Assembly (NCBI GenBank): GCA_047974765.1
Contig: JBKECP010000043.1
Coordinates: forward strand, 124,001-188,000
Length of the DNA: 64,000 bases
Direction of reading: 5' to 3'
Source of the DNA: JBKECP01 sp047974765
GTDB lineage: Bacteria; Pseudomonadota; Gammaproteobacteria; Pseudomonadales; Halieaceae
The notes below the pieces were generated by a model that had not been told where the DNA came from, searched no databases, and saw only the letters and a program-made list of their open reading frames with translations. Position 1 is the first letter of the stretch, and the number at the start of each line of letters is the position of its first letter. A program made the position numbers and the translations under genes. Below are positions 19,626-27,563 of the stretch, piece by piece.

Positions 19626-20510
19626 CTAGCTAACCAGTGCATTGCTCCAGCGCAGTTTGTCTCTGCAACTGGCATAAAAGCTGTGCCCCACAGGATGCAG
19701 CAGGGTCAAACAGTGTGGCTTCTTGCTGATGACCACACAATCACCGGGACGTGCTGTCATATTTACCTGGCCATCACAGGTAACCGGAGGGTGAATACGA
19801 TTGCGCGCAAGAATATGAATACGGATTTCACTATTGCCATCAACAACGATGGGGCGACTGGACAAAGTATGGGGAAACATCGGCACCAGTACGACAGCAT
19901 CAAGGGTCGGGTGCATAATAGGCCCGCCACCTGACAATGAGTAGGCCGTGGAACCTGTCGGAGTAGACACAATCAAGCCGTCTGCCCGCTGGCGATAAAC
20001 AAAGGTATCATCGATTGATAATTCAAATTCAATCATCTGGGCTGAAGTGCCCGAATTTACCACCACATCATTAAGTGCATCGGCCTTGCCTACGGTTTTA
20101 CCATCACGTACTACCCGCGCATCCAGTAAAAAACGCCGTTCCCGCTTATACTCACCATCCAGTACGGCGGGCACCTGTTGGCTTATTTCATCGGGAGAGA
20201 TATCAGTCAGAAAGCCCAATCTGCCACGATTAACACCCAGCACAGGTGTTTCATATTTGGCCAGGGTACGGGCCGCACTCAACAGGCTGCCATCACCACC
20301 AACCACAATCACCAGATCACAATCTTCACCTATCTCATCCAGACTGGCCAGCGTATACCCCTCCCCGGCGGCAAGCTCACCCAAACGGTGCTCCAGTATC
20401 ACCTCCAGCCCCCGCCGGGTCAGCAGTTTGACCAATTCTTCAAGCACAGGCTGAAGCCCCGCATGCTGGCTGCGCCCTACCACACCGATACGCTGGAAGG
20501 ATGGTTGCAT
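19626..20510 (-). CDS. nadK: NAD kinase
   Basis: 294 aa with VVGGDGSLLSAAR (GGDGS at 71-75), ALNDVVV and TPTGSTAYSLSGGGP, the conserved NAD/ATP-binding motifs. Phosphorylates NAD to NADP. ATG 20510 is used because upstream in-frame sequence (to 20588) looks non-coding and family members start here (MQPSFQRIGVVGR). Followed at 3 nt by the rhomboid gene. Confidence 0.95.
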   Translation of the reverse strand: MQPSFQRIGVVGRSQHAGLQPVLEELVKLLTRRGLEVILEHRLGELAAGEGYTLASLDEIGEDCDLVIVVGGDGSLLSAARTLAKYETPVLGVNRGRLGFLTDISPDEISQQVPAVLDGEYKRERRFLLDARVVRDGKTVGKADALNDVVVNSGTSAQMIEFELSIDDTFVYRQRADGLIVSTPTGSTAYSLSGGGPIMHPTLDAVVLVPMFPHTLSSRPIVVDGNSEIRIHILARNRIHPPVTCDGQVNMTARPGDCVVISKKPHCLTLLHPVGHSFYASCRDKLRWSNALVS

Positions 20511-21106
20511 TAACAAAAACTCTCTACAAGAAGGGAAGCCATTATAAACACGGATGGCAAGGCATACAGAGGAGAAACGGGTAAACACTATGCCTATCAG
20601 GCTCTACTACTACAAACGGACTCTACTACAAAACTCGCTGTTACCATAAAAAAAATAGGCAAAAACAGCTATTATCAGAGCGGTATCACCAATCTCAACC
20701 TGGAAATCAACCTCCGATAGCAGGAAAGCATTCACACCAGCAACAAGTATCTGACCATGCTTGAAATCGGGAAAGCAATCACATAAATACAACAAAACAT
20801 TACTTAAAACTATTTTTATGTTAGCCTTCCCAAAAATAGTCATTACACATTGCGTAATGTAGGCATTCTATATGTCAAAAATACACGTTACAAAAAGACA
20901 GCCGCTAATACCCATACTATTAACCAAGGCACCTGCCTGCTTGTGTAGCTCAGGTAATCGTTCCCACACCCACCAAAACAGGGATGTATTTTTTACAAAC
21001 CGATATCCATTTTGGACACTTTTTGCCCACTGTTCTCTGACACCTTTTTTTAACAAATCCTGTGTATTTTTATTCAACAGTAAAATGACTGTTTCTGGAG
21101 AATCCA
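20511..21106. other. AT-rich intergenic region without a supported gene
   Basis: 596 bp, visibly richer in A/T than its surroundings. Two minus-strand frames (20610-20843, 77 aa; 20868-21149, 93 aa) have no family signature or convincing ribosome site. A small inverted pair, CATTAC/GTAATG, lies at 20841-20859 and could be an operator. The last part carries the GGAG ribosome site for the glycine-rich gene. Confidence 0.5.
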
Positions 21107-22207
21107 ATGAATCGTTATTACGCTTTATTGCTGAACCTGCCCCTGTCAATACTGTGGGGACATCAAGTCTGGGCGGCTGATTGTATCAGCGGCGTTTACG
21201 GTACTTCCACCCATTGCACCGTACCTGCCAATGTTATCAGTATCACAGTTGAAGCCTGGGGCGGTGGTGGCGGCGGCGGCGCTGAGAGCCAGTGGGGAGA
21301 TGCCACAACAGGCGGCGGTGGCGGTGGTGGCGGCTCATATTGCCAGGGCACCTATACCGTGACACCGGGTACCGATTTGCAGATTCAGGTTGGCAGAGCC
21401 GGCCATGCAGGACTGCAAGGAGCGGGATACGGTTCAGGCGGAAGCGAAGGTGGCGGAGGCGGAGGCATCTCTGCCGTCACGGGTGATGGCATAAATGGCA
21501 TGGTCGCCAATGGCGGTGGCGGTGGCGGCGGTACCAGTGAATACATTCTGGCCTCACCCGGGCAGGGAGCAACGAACAGCCATGGCGGTGATGGCGGAAA
21601 TGCTGGCGTTGGCGTACCACCTCTTGACGACAGCGGCAGTGATGGGGGTGATGGTGGCGATGGCGGAGTCAGCGGCGGTAATGGTGGCAATGGTGCAGAT
21701 ATTCAGGCGGGTATCGATGGCATCGGTGGTAACGGTGGTGATGGCGGCAGCTACGGTGGCAATGGCGGTGACGGTATTGATAGTGGGCCAGGAGGAAACG
21801 GTGGTGGTGGTGCAATTACCGGCGGTACAGGCGGCACGGGTGGCACAGGCCCGACACCCGGGCCAGATGGGTCTAACGGCCCTGTCGACCCTTTAACTTA
21901 TATCGCCTATGGCGCTTGTACCGCACCGGTAGCCCTGGCAGGTAATGCAGGTATCGGCCGCACAGGTGGCGCATCAGGTGGCGCATCCATTACCCACCCA
22001 CCAGCAGGACTCCCCGGACAAGGCGGCACAGGTGGTGCGCAGTCATCCGGTTCGGCGGGTTCGGCAGGTCTGGTGCGGTTGACTTTCACCTCTACCAGCA
22101 CCTCATCCGCACAAGCCATTCCCGGCCTGACTGGCTGGCCTCTGGGTTTACTGGCATGTCTGCTCATGTGGAGAGCTATCAGAACACTTGCGTGCAGGTC
22201 TAATTGA
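21107..22207 (+). CDS. Glycine-rich exported protein with IPTL-CTERM-like tail
   Basis: 366 aa. Signal peptide (LLLNLPLSILWGHQVWA), then a short domain with cysteines (DCISGVYG..HCTVPANV) and about 230 residues of glycine-rich repeats (GGNGGDGG, GGTGGTGG). The C-terminus, IPGLTGWPLGLLACLLMW followed by arginines, has the layout of IPTL-CTERM sorting tails: a short motif, a hydrophobic helix and a basic end. Probably exported and processed by an exosortase-type enzyme encoded elsewhere. The glycine-rich body resembles surface or adhesin-like proteins. ATG has GGAG 8 nt upstream. Repeat region should be prone to length change. Confidence 0.8.
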   Translation: MNRYYALLLNLPLSILWGHQVWAADCISGVYGTSTHCTVPANVISITVEAWGGGGGGGAESQWGDATTGGGGGGGGSYCQGTYTVTPGTDLQIQVGRAGHAGLQGAGYGSGGSEGGGGGGISAVTGDGINGMVANGGGGGGGTSEYILASPGQGATNSHGGDGGNAGVGVPPLDDSGSDGGDGGDGGVSGGNGGNGADIQAGIDGIGGNGGDGGSYGGNGGDGIDSGPGGNGGGGAITGGTGGTGGTGPTPGPDGSNGPVDPLTYIAYGACTAPVALAGNAGIGRTGGASGGASITHPPAGLPGQGGTGGAQSSGSAGSAGLVRLTFTSTSTSSAQAIPGLTGWPLGLLACLLMWRAIRTLACRSN

Positions 22208-22230
22208 GCCACCAGAATTTAAAGACATTT

Positions 22231-22265
22231 ATCAGGCCGACAGCAGTATTTATTGTCGGCTTGAT
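22231..22265 (+). terminator. Hairpin between glycine-rich gene and larB
   Basis: ATCAGGCCGACA pairs with TGTCGGCTTGAT around a loop, 23 nt after the glycine-rich stop and before the convergent larB end. Followed by acagttttc. Probably bidirectional. Confidence 0.6.
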
Positions 22266-22276
22266 ACAGTTTTCTA

Positions 22277-22945
22277 TCAGGCTAGTGTATTTAACATTTT
22301 AAGTGCCGCACAGGCCGCACCATAACCATTGTCAATATTGGTTACCATCAAGCCTGACGCGCAGCTGGCCAACATGGCTTTAAGAGCGGTTTCTCCACCA
22401 GTGGCAACACCATAACCAACAGACGTCGGCACACCGATAACCGGCGCACTGACCAACCCACCCAACACGGTTGGCAGTGCCGCATCCATACCGGCAATGG
22501 CAATAACAATACGGGCTGAGCGAATCTCAGTCAGACGCTGCATCAATCGCCACAGACCCGCAACACCAACATCATTGATTGGCAGTGCAATCTCACCGGA
22601 AAACTCCAGTGTACGAAGCACCTCCCGGGCAACAGCAACATCCGAGGTACCCGCTGCCACAACGGCCACTCGCCCATCATATTTGCGCGGCCAGCTACCA
22701 CCAAAAAAAGCGCTGCCGGACAAGGCATCGTAATCCAGTTGATTTCGGTACACATCACTGAGCTCTGCGTATTGTTCCTGTCGCAGACGGGTCAGCAAAA
22801 TACGACCACCTGTGTTACTTATCTGATGCAAAATTTCATCAATCTGAGCCACTGACTTGCCCGCACAATAAACGGCTTCATCAAGCCCGGTGCGCGCACT
22901 GCGGGCAAGATCAAGCATCACCTGCTCATTGACTGCATCGGTCAT
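22277..22945 (-). CDS. larB: LarB, nickel-pincer cofactor biosynthesis (NaAD carboxylase/hydrolase)
   Basis: 222 aa, PurE-like fold. Signatures VVAAGTSDVAVAREVLRTLEF, IAGMDAALPTVLGGLVSAPVIGVPTSVGYG and NIDNGYGAACAAL match LarB. It carboxylates and hydrolyses nicotinic acid adenine dinucleotide to pyridinium-3,5-biscarboxylic acid mononucleotide, the first step toward the nickel-pincer nucleotide. Last gene of the lar operon, starting 6 nt after larE. Confidence 0.92.
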   Translation of the reverse strand: MTDAVNEQVMLDLARSARTGLDEAVYCAGKSVAQIDEILHQISNTGGRILLTRLRQEQYAELSDVYRNQLDYDALSGSAFFGGSWPRKYDGRVAVVAAGTSDVAVAREVLRTLEFSGEIALPINDVGVAGLWRLMQRLTEIRSARIVIAIAGMDAALPTVLGGLVSAPVIGVPTSVGYGVATGGETALKAMLASCASGLMVTNIDNGYGAACAALKMLNTLA

Positions 22946-22951
22946 GTGATC

Positions 22952-23785
22952 TCACTCAACACTACAGTTTTTTTGCACTGGCGTGTGAATAAACGCACTT
23001 CCACGCTGATATGAGGCCAGTTCAAGACTGTCGTTACGCCCCGCTTTTACCAACAGTGAACGGGCCTTGTCCAGCAAGTTTTGACGGGCGCTGTCGCTGA
23101 GTTGGTGAAAGCTGCTTTCATCCAGTTCGATAATCAATCCAGAATTGCGCACCCGACAGCGCACCGTATGCGCCGTCACACAAGCAGCGACCAATTGTTC
23201 AATACCATGCACCAGCTCAAGCAGCTCAGGGTCAATAACAATAGCCGTTTCAATGCGACTGGCCAGGCAGGGTGAAGCGGGTAAAGTCGCCACCTCACCC
23301 AACCCCAACCAGACAGATAAGTGGCGTAACGTCTGTTTATCAATACCCGCCTCCACATAGGGGTGGCGCACTTGAAAATTATCCGCCGCTTGCAGACCGG
23401 GGCGATATTCACCCAGGTCATCAAGATTAGTGCCTGAAACCAGTTGCGCATCACTGTACCGGGCAAGCGTGCCGTAGAGGTTACTTTTACAGTAAAAACA
23501 ACGATTGACCGGGTTGGCCAGGTAATCCGGATTGGAGAACTCACCGGCATCAACAACATTCAGCTGCCAACCCTCCCGGGCCGCCAGCTCTCTGACACGT
23601 TGACTCGCCTGCGGTGGCACAGCTGGCGATACGGCATGATACATACTGACCTGCCCCTGACAGTAACGCTGGGCAAAGCTGGCCAATGTCAGACTATCGA
23701 CACCACCAGAGACAGCCACCGCCAGCCGACCGCAGTCCAGCAGCACATGTTTAAGTGCTTCAACATGCACATCCAGATTCATCAT
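22952..23785 (-). CDS. larE: LarE, ATP-dependent sulfur transferase for the nickel-pincer cofactor
   Basis: 277 aa, PP-loop ATPase. AVSGGVDSLTLA (residues 23-34) is the adenylation loop; NRCFYCKSNLY and PASPCLASRIET are LarE motifs. The cysteine in PCLASR corresponds to the sulfur-donor position of the family. LarE sulfurates the LarB product to the dithio form. Start overlaps the larC stop (ATGA), so translation is coupled. Other cysteines (NRCFYC, AACVTAHTVRC) are present, so whether sulfur comes from a sacrificial cysteine or a cluster cannot be decided here. Confidence 0.92.
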   Translation of the reverse strand: MMNLDVHVEALKHVLLDCGRLAVAVSGGVDSLTLASFAQRYCQGQVSMYHAVSPAVPPQASQRVRELAAREGWQLNVVDAGEFSNPDYLANPVNRCFYCKSNLYGTLARYSDAQLVSGTNLDDLGEYRPGLQAADNFQVRHPYVEAGIDKQTLRHLSVWLGLGEVATLPASPCLASRIETAIVIDPELLELVHGIEQLVAACVTAHTVRCRVRNSGLIIELDESSFHQLSDSARQNLLDKARSLLVKAGRNDSLELASYQRGSAFIHTPVQKNCSVE

Positions 23786-25053
23786 ACAGATCTATCTTCC
23801 TCTGCTGTCGCTTGCTTTTGGGCCTGCTGACGACAGTCATCGCGCCCAACATGATCGACAGCGAGGGCGGCGATATCATCTGCCTCGGCCTTGGCACTTT
23901 CACCATGACCTCGTCTGCTCAGCTTAACCCGTACAGGGCTACCCTCTACTGTGGTCGAGACCTGCCGACGGGGCAATATCCGGCGCTCCACATCTTGCAG
24001 GCGCAGACCAATGGTTGTCGTTTGTGTAAAGCATGACGCACAGACAACTTCCCGATAGGCCGGATCAACCAGTAACTGCAGCTGTGCCGTCATCCGCCCC
24101 TTTTTACCGATACCACTGATTTGGATAACATCCCTGACACCTGTCAGTGCGCGCAGATGCTCAATGGCAATAGCCAGATCTTCCGGGCTTTGGTCATCAA
24201 CCTCAAAAGTAATTTCACTAACAGTGTCACGGCCAGTATCGCCGGAATGCTCATAGGCCAGTAAACGCAGCACATTGCTCAAACCGGCTAACTGACGGGT
24301 ACCAAAACCCATGCCAATTTGCATCAGGCGGCCCAACCGGGCCGGGCGAGGCCGGTTCGCCTTTAAATAACGCAAAATCGCTGCACCGGTGGGTGTAACC
24401 CTCTCACCGGCAACGCCGTCATCAATGCACTCAAAACCCTGCAACAGCAAGGCTGTTGCAGGTGCAGGCACAGGTAACAGCCCATGCGCCGTTTTAACCC
24501 GCCCACTACCGGCAGGCAGCGGCCCCACATACCAGTGCGCAGCCAGTGATTCAATCAGAAAAGCAGCGCCAACCACATCGGCAATAGAATCCCACTCACC
24601 CAGCTCATGAAAACTCACAGATGCCACATCTTTGCCGTGCACTTCAGCTTCAGCTTCGGCTACTAATGTAAAAATAGCAATTGCCCGCTCTGTCACCGCA
24701 GGCATCAAATCACAGGCCAGCAGGTGAGCCCGAATATCACTGAAATAATGATGCTCATGCTCATGCTCATGCTCGTGCTCGTGCTCGTGCTCGTGCTTAT
24801 GAGAATGGCTGTGTCCGGGGGCTTTTACCACTGATGCGCCCTTCTCCACCACCCTGAAACCAAGCCCGGTCAGTGCCTGATCAGCACGCGGTTCAATCAG
24901 CACAGGAATATGTTCAGGTACACCTGCCTGAGCAATAGCCGCCAGCATACCTGTTTGCAAATGAGGAAAGGCATGTAATACGGCGGCAATAAACATATCA
25001 CCCGCTACCCCACCGAGGGCATCCAGCTGAATTGTCAGTGAGGTAGGCGTCAT
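23782..25053 (-). CDS. larC: LarC, nickel insertion cyclometallase
   Basis: 423 aa as one continuous frame. N-terminal IQLDALGGVAGDMFIAAVLHAFPHL and SFHELGEWDSIADVVGAAF, then a C-terminal ferredoxin-like part, match LarC, which uses CTP to insert nickel into the pincer nucleotide. Unlike the Lactiplantibacillus gene, no programmed frameshift is needed. A histidine-glutamate run (seven HE units after HSHSHK, about residues 78-95) lies between the domains and may hold nickel. Starts 7 nt after the larA stop. Confidence 0.92.
   Translation of the reverse strand: MTPTSLTIQLDALGGVAGDMFIAAVLHAFPHLQTGMLAAIAQAGVPEHIPVLIEPRADQALTGLGFRVVEKGASVVKAPGHSHSHKHEHEHEHEHEHEHEHHYFSDIRAHLLACDLMPAVTERAIAIFTLVAEAEAEVHGKDVASVSFHELGEWDSIADVVGAAFLIESLAAHWYVGPLPAGSGRVKTAHGLLPVPAPATALLLQGFECIDDGVAGERVTPTGAAILRYLKANRPRPARLGRLMQIGMGFGTRQLAGLSNVLRLLAYEHSGDTGRDTVSEITFEVDDQSPEDLAIAIEHLRALTGVRDVIQISGIGKKGRMTAQLQLLVDPAYREVVCASCFTQTTTIGLRLQDVERRILPRRQVSTTVEGSPVRVKLSRRGHGESAKAEADDIAALAVDHVGRDDCRQQAQKQATAEEDRSV
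24751..24798. repeat. Hexanucleotide microsatellite in larC
   Basis: Eight tandem hexamers (four ATGCTC, three GTGCTC and one GTGCTT on the plus strand) encode the His-Glu run of LarC. In-frame slippage would change the number of HE pairs without breaking the frame. Confidence 0.85.
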
Positions 25054-25060
25054 TCAGATA

Positions 25061-26383
25061 TTACTCATCACCCTTGACCCCATGCGTGGGCATCAATGCG
25101 AGATTTCCTTCGGCATCAAAATCCAGAGGCGCAGGTTCACCGATAATTTCAAATTGCTCTGGATGGGATTTGATATAAGGCAGCAACGTCTCGGAAACAT
25201 CAATTTCAATAATTTCCAGCGTATTGGCGATATGGACAATCCGCGTATCTTCAGACTTGGTTCGCAGTACAGTTTTGGCAGCCAGTTGTACCGCCTCTTT
25301 ATCGGTATTCATAATGATGGGGATTGCCGCACCATCAAGCAGTGTTGGCGCAATGACATTAGCGTAAGTTTTGGCCGGGTCAAAATCCCGGTACAGGCGC
25401 ATGGTGATAACGTCCGCACCACCAACACCGGTGGCATTACCTTCGGTTTCATCTGTCAGTCCCAGCACTGCAATTTTTTTGATATCCGGCTTCCTTGGCC
25501 ATTCGGTGCCACGGGCATTGCGGCCAATGATATTTGGGTCCATACCGGCACCGGTAATATTTTTACCCATGCGGTCAACGATGAGCACATCAATTTCATC
25601 AAATTGTAACTTCGGCATCCATTTCATCGCCATTGCCAACAGTTCTGGCTCCCGGGAAAATACTTTTTCACCCGCCACAATTTCCACCAGGGCCGTTTCA
25701 TCGGCGGCATTTTCAACCATGGCCACACCGAACAGAAACTTGCGCTTTTCCATGACCAGCCGGGCAGCCTTGGGTATGATCTCGCCAAAAGAATCAAAAC
25801 CATGCCAATGGGTTGTAGAAGCTCCTTTTATTTTGCCTGCCCCGATAACCAGCATTTTGCAAATGCCAGACTCGATTGGCGCGCGGTAGTTGGTATGGGG
25901 TTTAATCCGACATAACAGCACAACGGCATCGGCACCGGCGGCATTTTGATCAAAATACACCGGCATCCCGTTATCTATCTGCCCCAGCTCAACCACCTCC
26001 ATGGATGAGCGTATCGGACAGCCCATACTCTCTTCGCTGATACCCAGCTTGGCCAATACTGACACCTGGCCTTCAGCCGAAGCTGCGCCGTGCGTTCCCA
26101 TAGCGGGAAAAATAAAAGGCTCTGCACCCAGCGCTTTCAACTCATCAATAACCACCCGCGCACAGGCAGCAACATTGGCAATGCCCCTTGAACCACAACC
26201 CACCGCAATACGCATCCCCGGCTTGACCCGCTCGGCAATCCAGTCCTGACGGAACTGTTGCCTGAGTTCGGCAACCGGATCTTCCAGTTGGGGGGTTTCA
26301 AATTTTTGCCGCACCCGCACCATGCGTGGCATCTCGACATCGAGTCCACCGGCAATATTGACGCTGATTTTGTCACCGATCAT
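25061..26383 (-). CDS. larA: LarA-family nickel-pincer-dependent racemase/epimerase
   Basis: 440 aa, DUF2088 fold. IAVGCGSRGIANVAACARVVIDEL, IFPAMGTHGAASAEGQ, RIKPHTNYRAPIESGICKMLVIGAGKIKGA and THWHGF carry the histidines and lysine of the family. LarA homologues racemise or epimerise alpha-hydroxy acids; the substrate here need not be lactate. ATG 26383 with GGGGTGA upstream is preferred over the longer frame to 26434. It overlaps the upstream small gene by 11 nt, so it is coupled to it. The presence of LarB, LarE and LarC genes downstream means the cell can make the cofactor. Confidence 0.88.
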   Translation of the reverse strand: MIGDKISVNIAGGLDVEMPRMVRVRQKFETPQLEDPVAELRQQFRQDWIAERVKPGMRIAVGCGSRGIANVAACARVVIDELKALGAEPFIFPAMGTHGAASAEGQVSVLAKLGISEESMGCPIRSSMEVVELGQIDNGMPVYFDQNAAGADAVVLLCRIKPHTNYRAPIESGICKMLVIGAGKIKGASTTHWHGFDSFGEIIPKAARLVMEKRKFLFGVAMVENAADETALVEIVAGEKVFSREPELLAMAMKWMPKLQFDEIDVLIVDRMGKNITGAGMDPNIIGRNARGTEWPRKPDIKKIAVLGLTDETEGNATGVGGADVITMRLYRDFDPAKTYANVIAPTLLDGAAIPIIMNTDKEAVQLAAKTVLRTKSEDTRIVHIANTLEIIEIDVSETLLPYIKSHPEQFEIIGEPAPLDFDAEGNLALMPTHGVKGDE

Positions 26384-26561
26384 CGGAATCACCCCCCTTA
26401 TATACTCTGGCAAGGCGCCGGGTTGCCAGCGCAATCAGCACAGACAAGCCAACAGCAGCCAGCAGATCAACAGCGTGAACATGGCCGACAGGCCCCGTAT
26501 GGGCCCAGGCAGTTTGAGCAAGCGGAAGGCTTACCGTTGCTAAAAACAGGTGTTTCTTCAT
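26373..26561 (-). CDS. Small membrane protein with histidine motif, first gene of lar operon
   Basis: 62 aa: MKKHLFLATVSLPLAQTAWA looks like a signal peptide, followed by HTGPVGHVHAVD, a hydrophobic stretch (LLAAVGLSVLIALATRRLA) and a charged tail (YKGGDSDDR). GAGG 9-13 nt upstream of ATG, and an 11-nt overlap with larA, support a real, coupled gene. The histidine patch facing the periplasm suggests metal (nickel) handling, but that is inference. I know of no named family for it. Confidence 0.7.
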   Translation of the reverse strand: MKKHLFLATVSLPLAQTAWAHTGPVGHVHAVDLLAAVGLSVLIALATRRLARVYKGGDSDDR

Positions 26562-26828
26562 TTGTTATATCCTCATAACCGTGATCACCGCCGCTGCTAC
26601 CAGATATCTTTCATTGAAGAAACAAGTATTCTGGAATCAGCATAACAGCAAGAGGATAGAACACCCGCCATGTAACAACAATAGTTGCACTGACTTTCGA
26701 TCATTTACCCAGACCATTAAAATTCGCTGAAAACCGGCAGACTTTCTTTATTCTGATAAATTACTTCCAGCTCAAGTGAATGAATTATCCAACAATACCA
26801 GGCACATAGATTCAGTTGCATTCTATAT

Positions 26829-27419
26829 TTAAAACAGTTTTCGCAGTTTTGGGTGGTGACGGCACAACGCCAGCAAAAGCAAAGCCGCCAGCGCACCCGC
26901 CAGATGTGCCGACGGCCACGCAGGCCAGCCAGCTCCGTCAGATAAAATACTGCCGTCATATAGCTCCAGAAAAATTTTGGCAAAACTGCCAAGCCCCGCC
27001 AGTACCAGCAAAGCCGATGGCTGCACCCGCCAGCGCAGGCCAAGCACAACCACAAACAGGGTATTGAGCAGGCCGGAAAGCCCGCAATAACGGGCAATAT
27101 CCGCACAGGGCGAAAGCAGCAGCAAATTGACAGCCAGCATACCTGCCAGCAAAGCTATCAGCAGCAAAGTGCGGTTATGTGTTTCAATCAATGTGCCAAG
27201 TACAGCAAACGCTGTGATATTCAGCCACAAATGCCCACTATCAATATGAAGCCAGTGCCCACTGAGCAAGCGCCAGTACTGTCCTGATAACACACCGGCA
27301 TAATCAAAATACAAATACGGATGAACATTTTCAGGCAAACACATTAGCAGCACAGCCAATACACAGCCTGTAAGTGTCAACAGAGGAAAATGTCGCATAA
27401 GACCAAGGCTGCCTGACAT
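26829..27419 (-). CDS. rrtA: Rhombosortase (rhomboid-like sorting protease)
   Basis: 196 aa, about six membrane helices, no N-terminal soluble domain. Catalytic serine in YCGLSGLLNT (Ser115) and histidine in SAHLAGALAAL (His172), and HWLHIDSGHLWLN upstream, match the rhombosortase subfamily rather than GlpG. Rhombosortases cleave proteins carrying a GlyGly-CTERM tail. The gene immediately upstream on the same strand (27564-29681) encodes a protein with such a tail, so this is probably an enzyme-substrate pair. An alternative start is the ATG at residue 8. Confidence 0.85.
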   Translation of the reverse strand: MSGSLGLMRHFPLLTLTGCVLAVLLMCLPENVHPYLYFDYAGVLSGQYWRLLSGHWLHIDSGHLWLNITAFAVLGTLIETHNRTLLLIALLAGMLAVNLLLLSPCADIARYCGLSGLLNTLFVVVLGLRWRVQPSALLVLAGLGSFAKIFLELYDGSILSDGAGWPAWPSAHLAGALAALLLLALCRHHPKLRKLF

Positions 27420-27563
27420 TCACACAAAATAAGTAGATAGCAATAAAAACACGGGTTGATACGTCTCGCTCAAACAAGCTCTTCCACCGCCATACTTCTG
27501 TGTCCCACTAGCCAGCATCCTGTGTGTGACTTATGGGGGTTCTCACTCCGTAGATACAATACT

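Noticed and set aside
20610..20843. 77-aa frame on the minus strand
   Set aside because: AT-rich, no ribosome site, no recognisable motif.
20868..21149. 93-aa frame on the minus strand overlapping the glycine-rich start
   Set aside because: Opposes a supported gene and has no signature.
21385..21690. Proline-rich frame antisense to the glycine repeats
   Set aside because: A complement artefact of GGN codons.
23782..25053. Programmed frameshift in larC
   Set aside because: The gene is a single continuous frame here.
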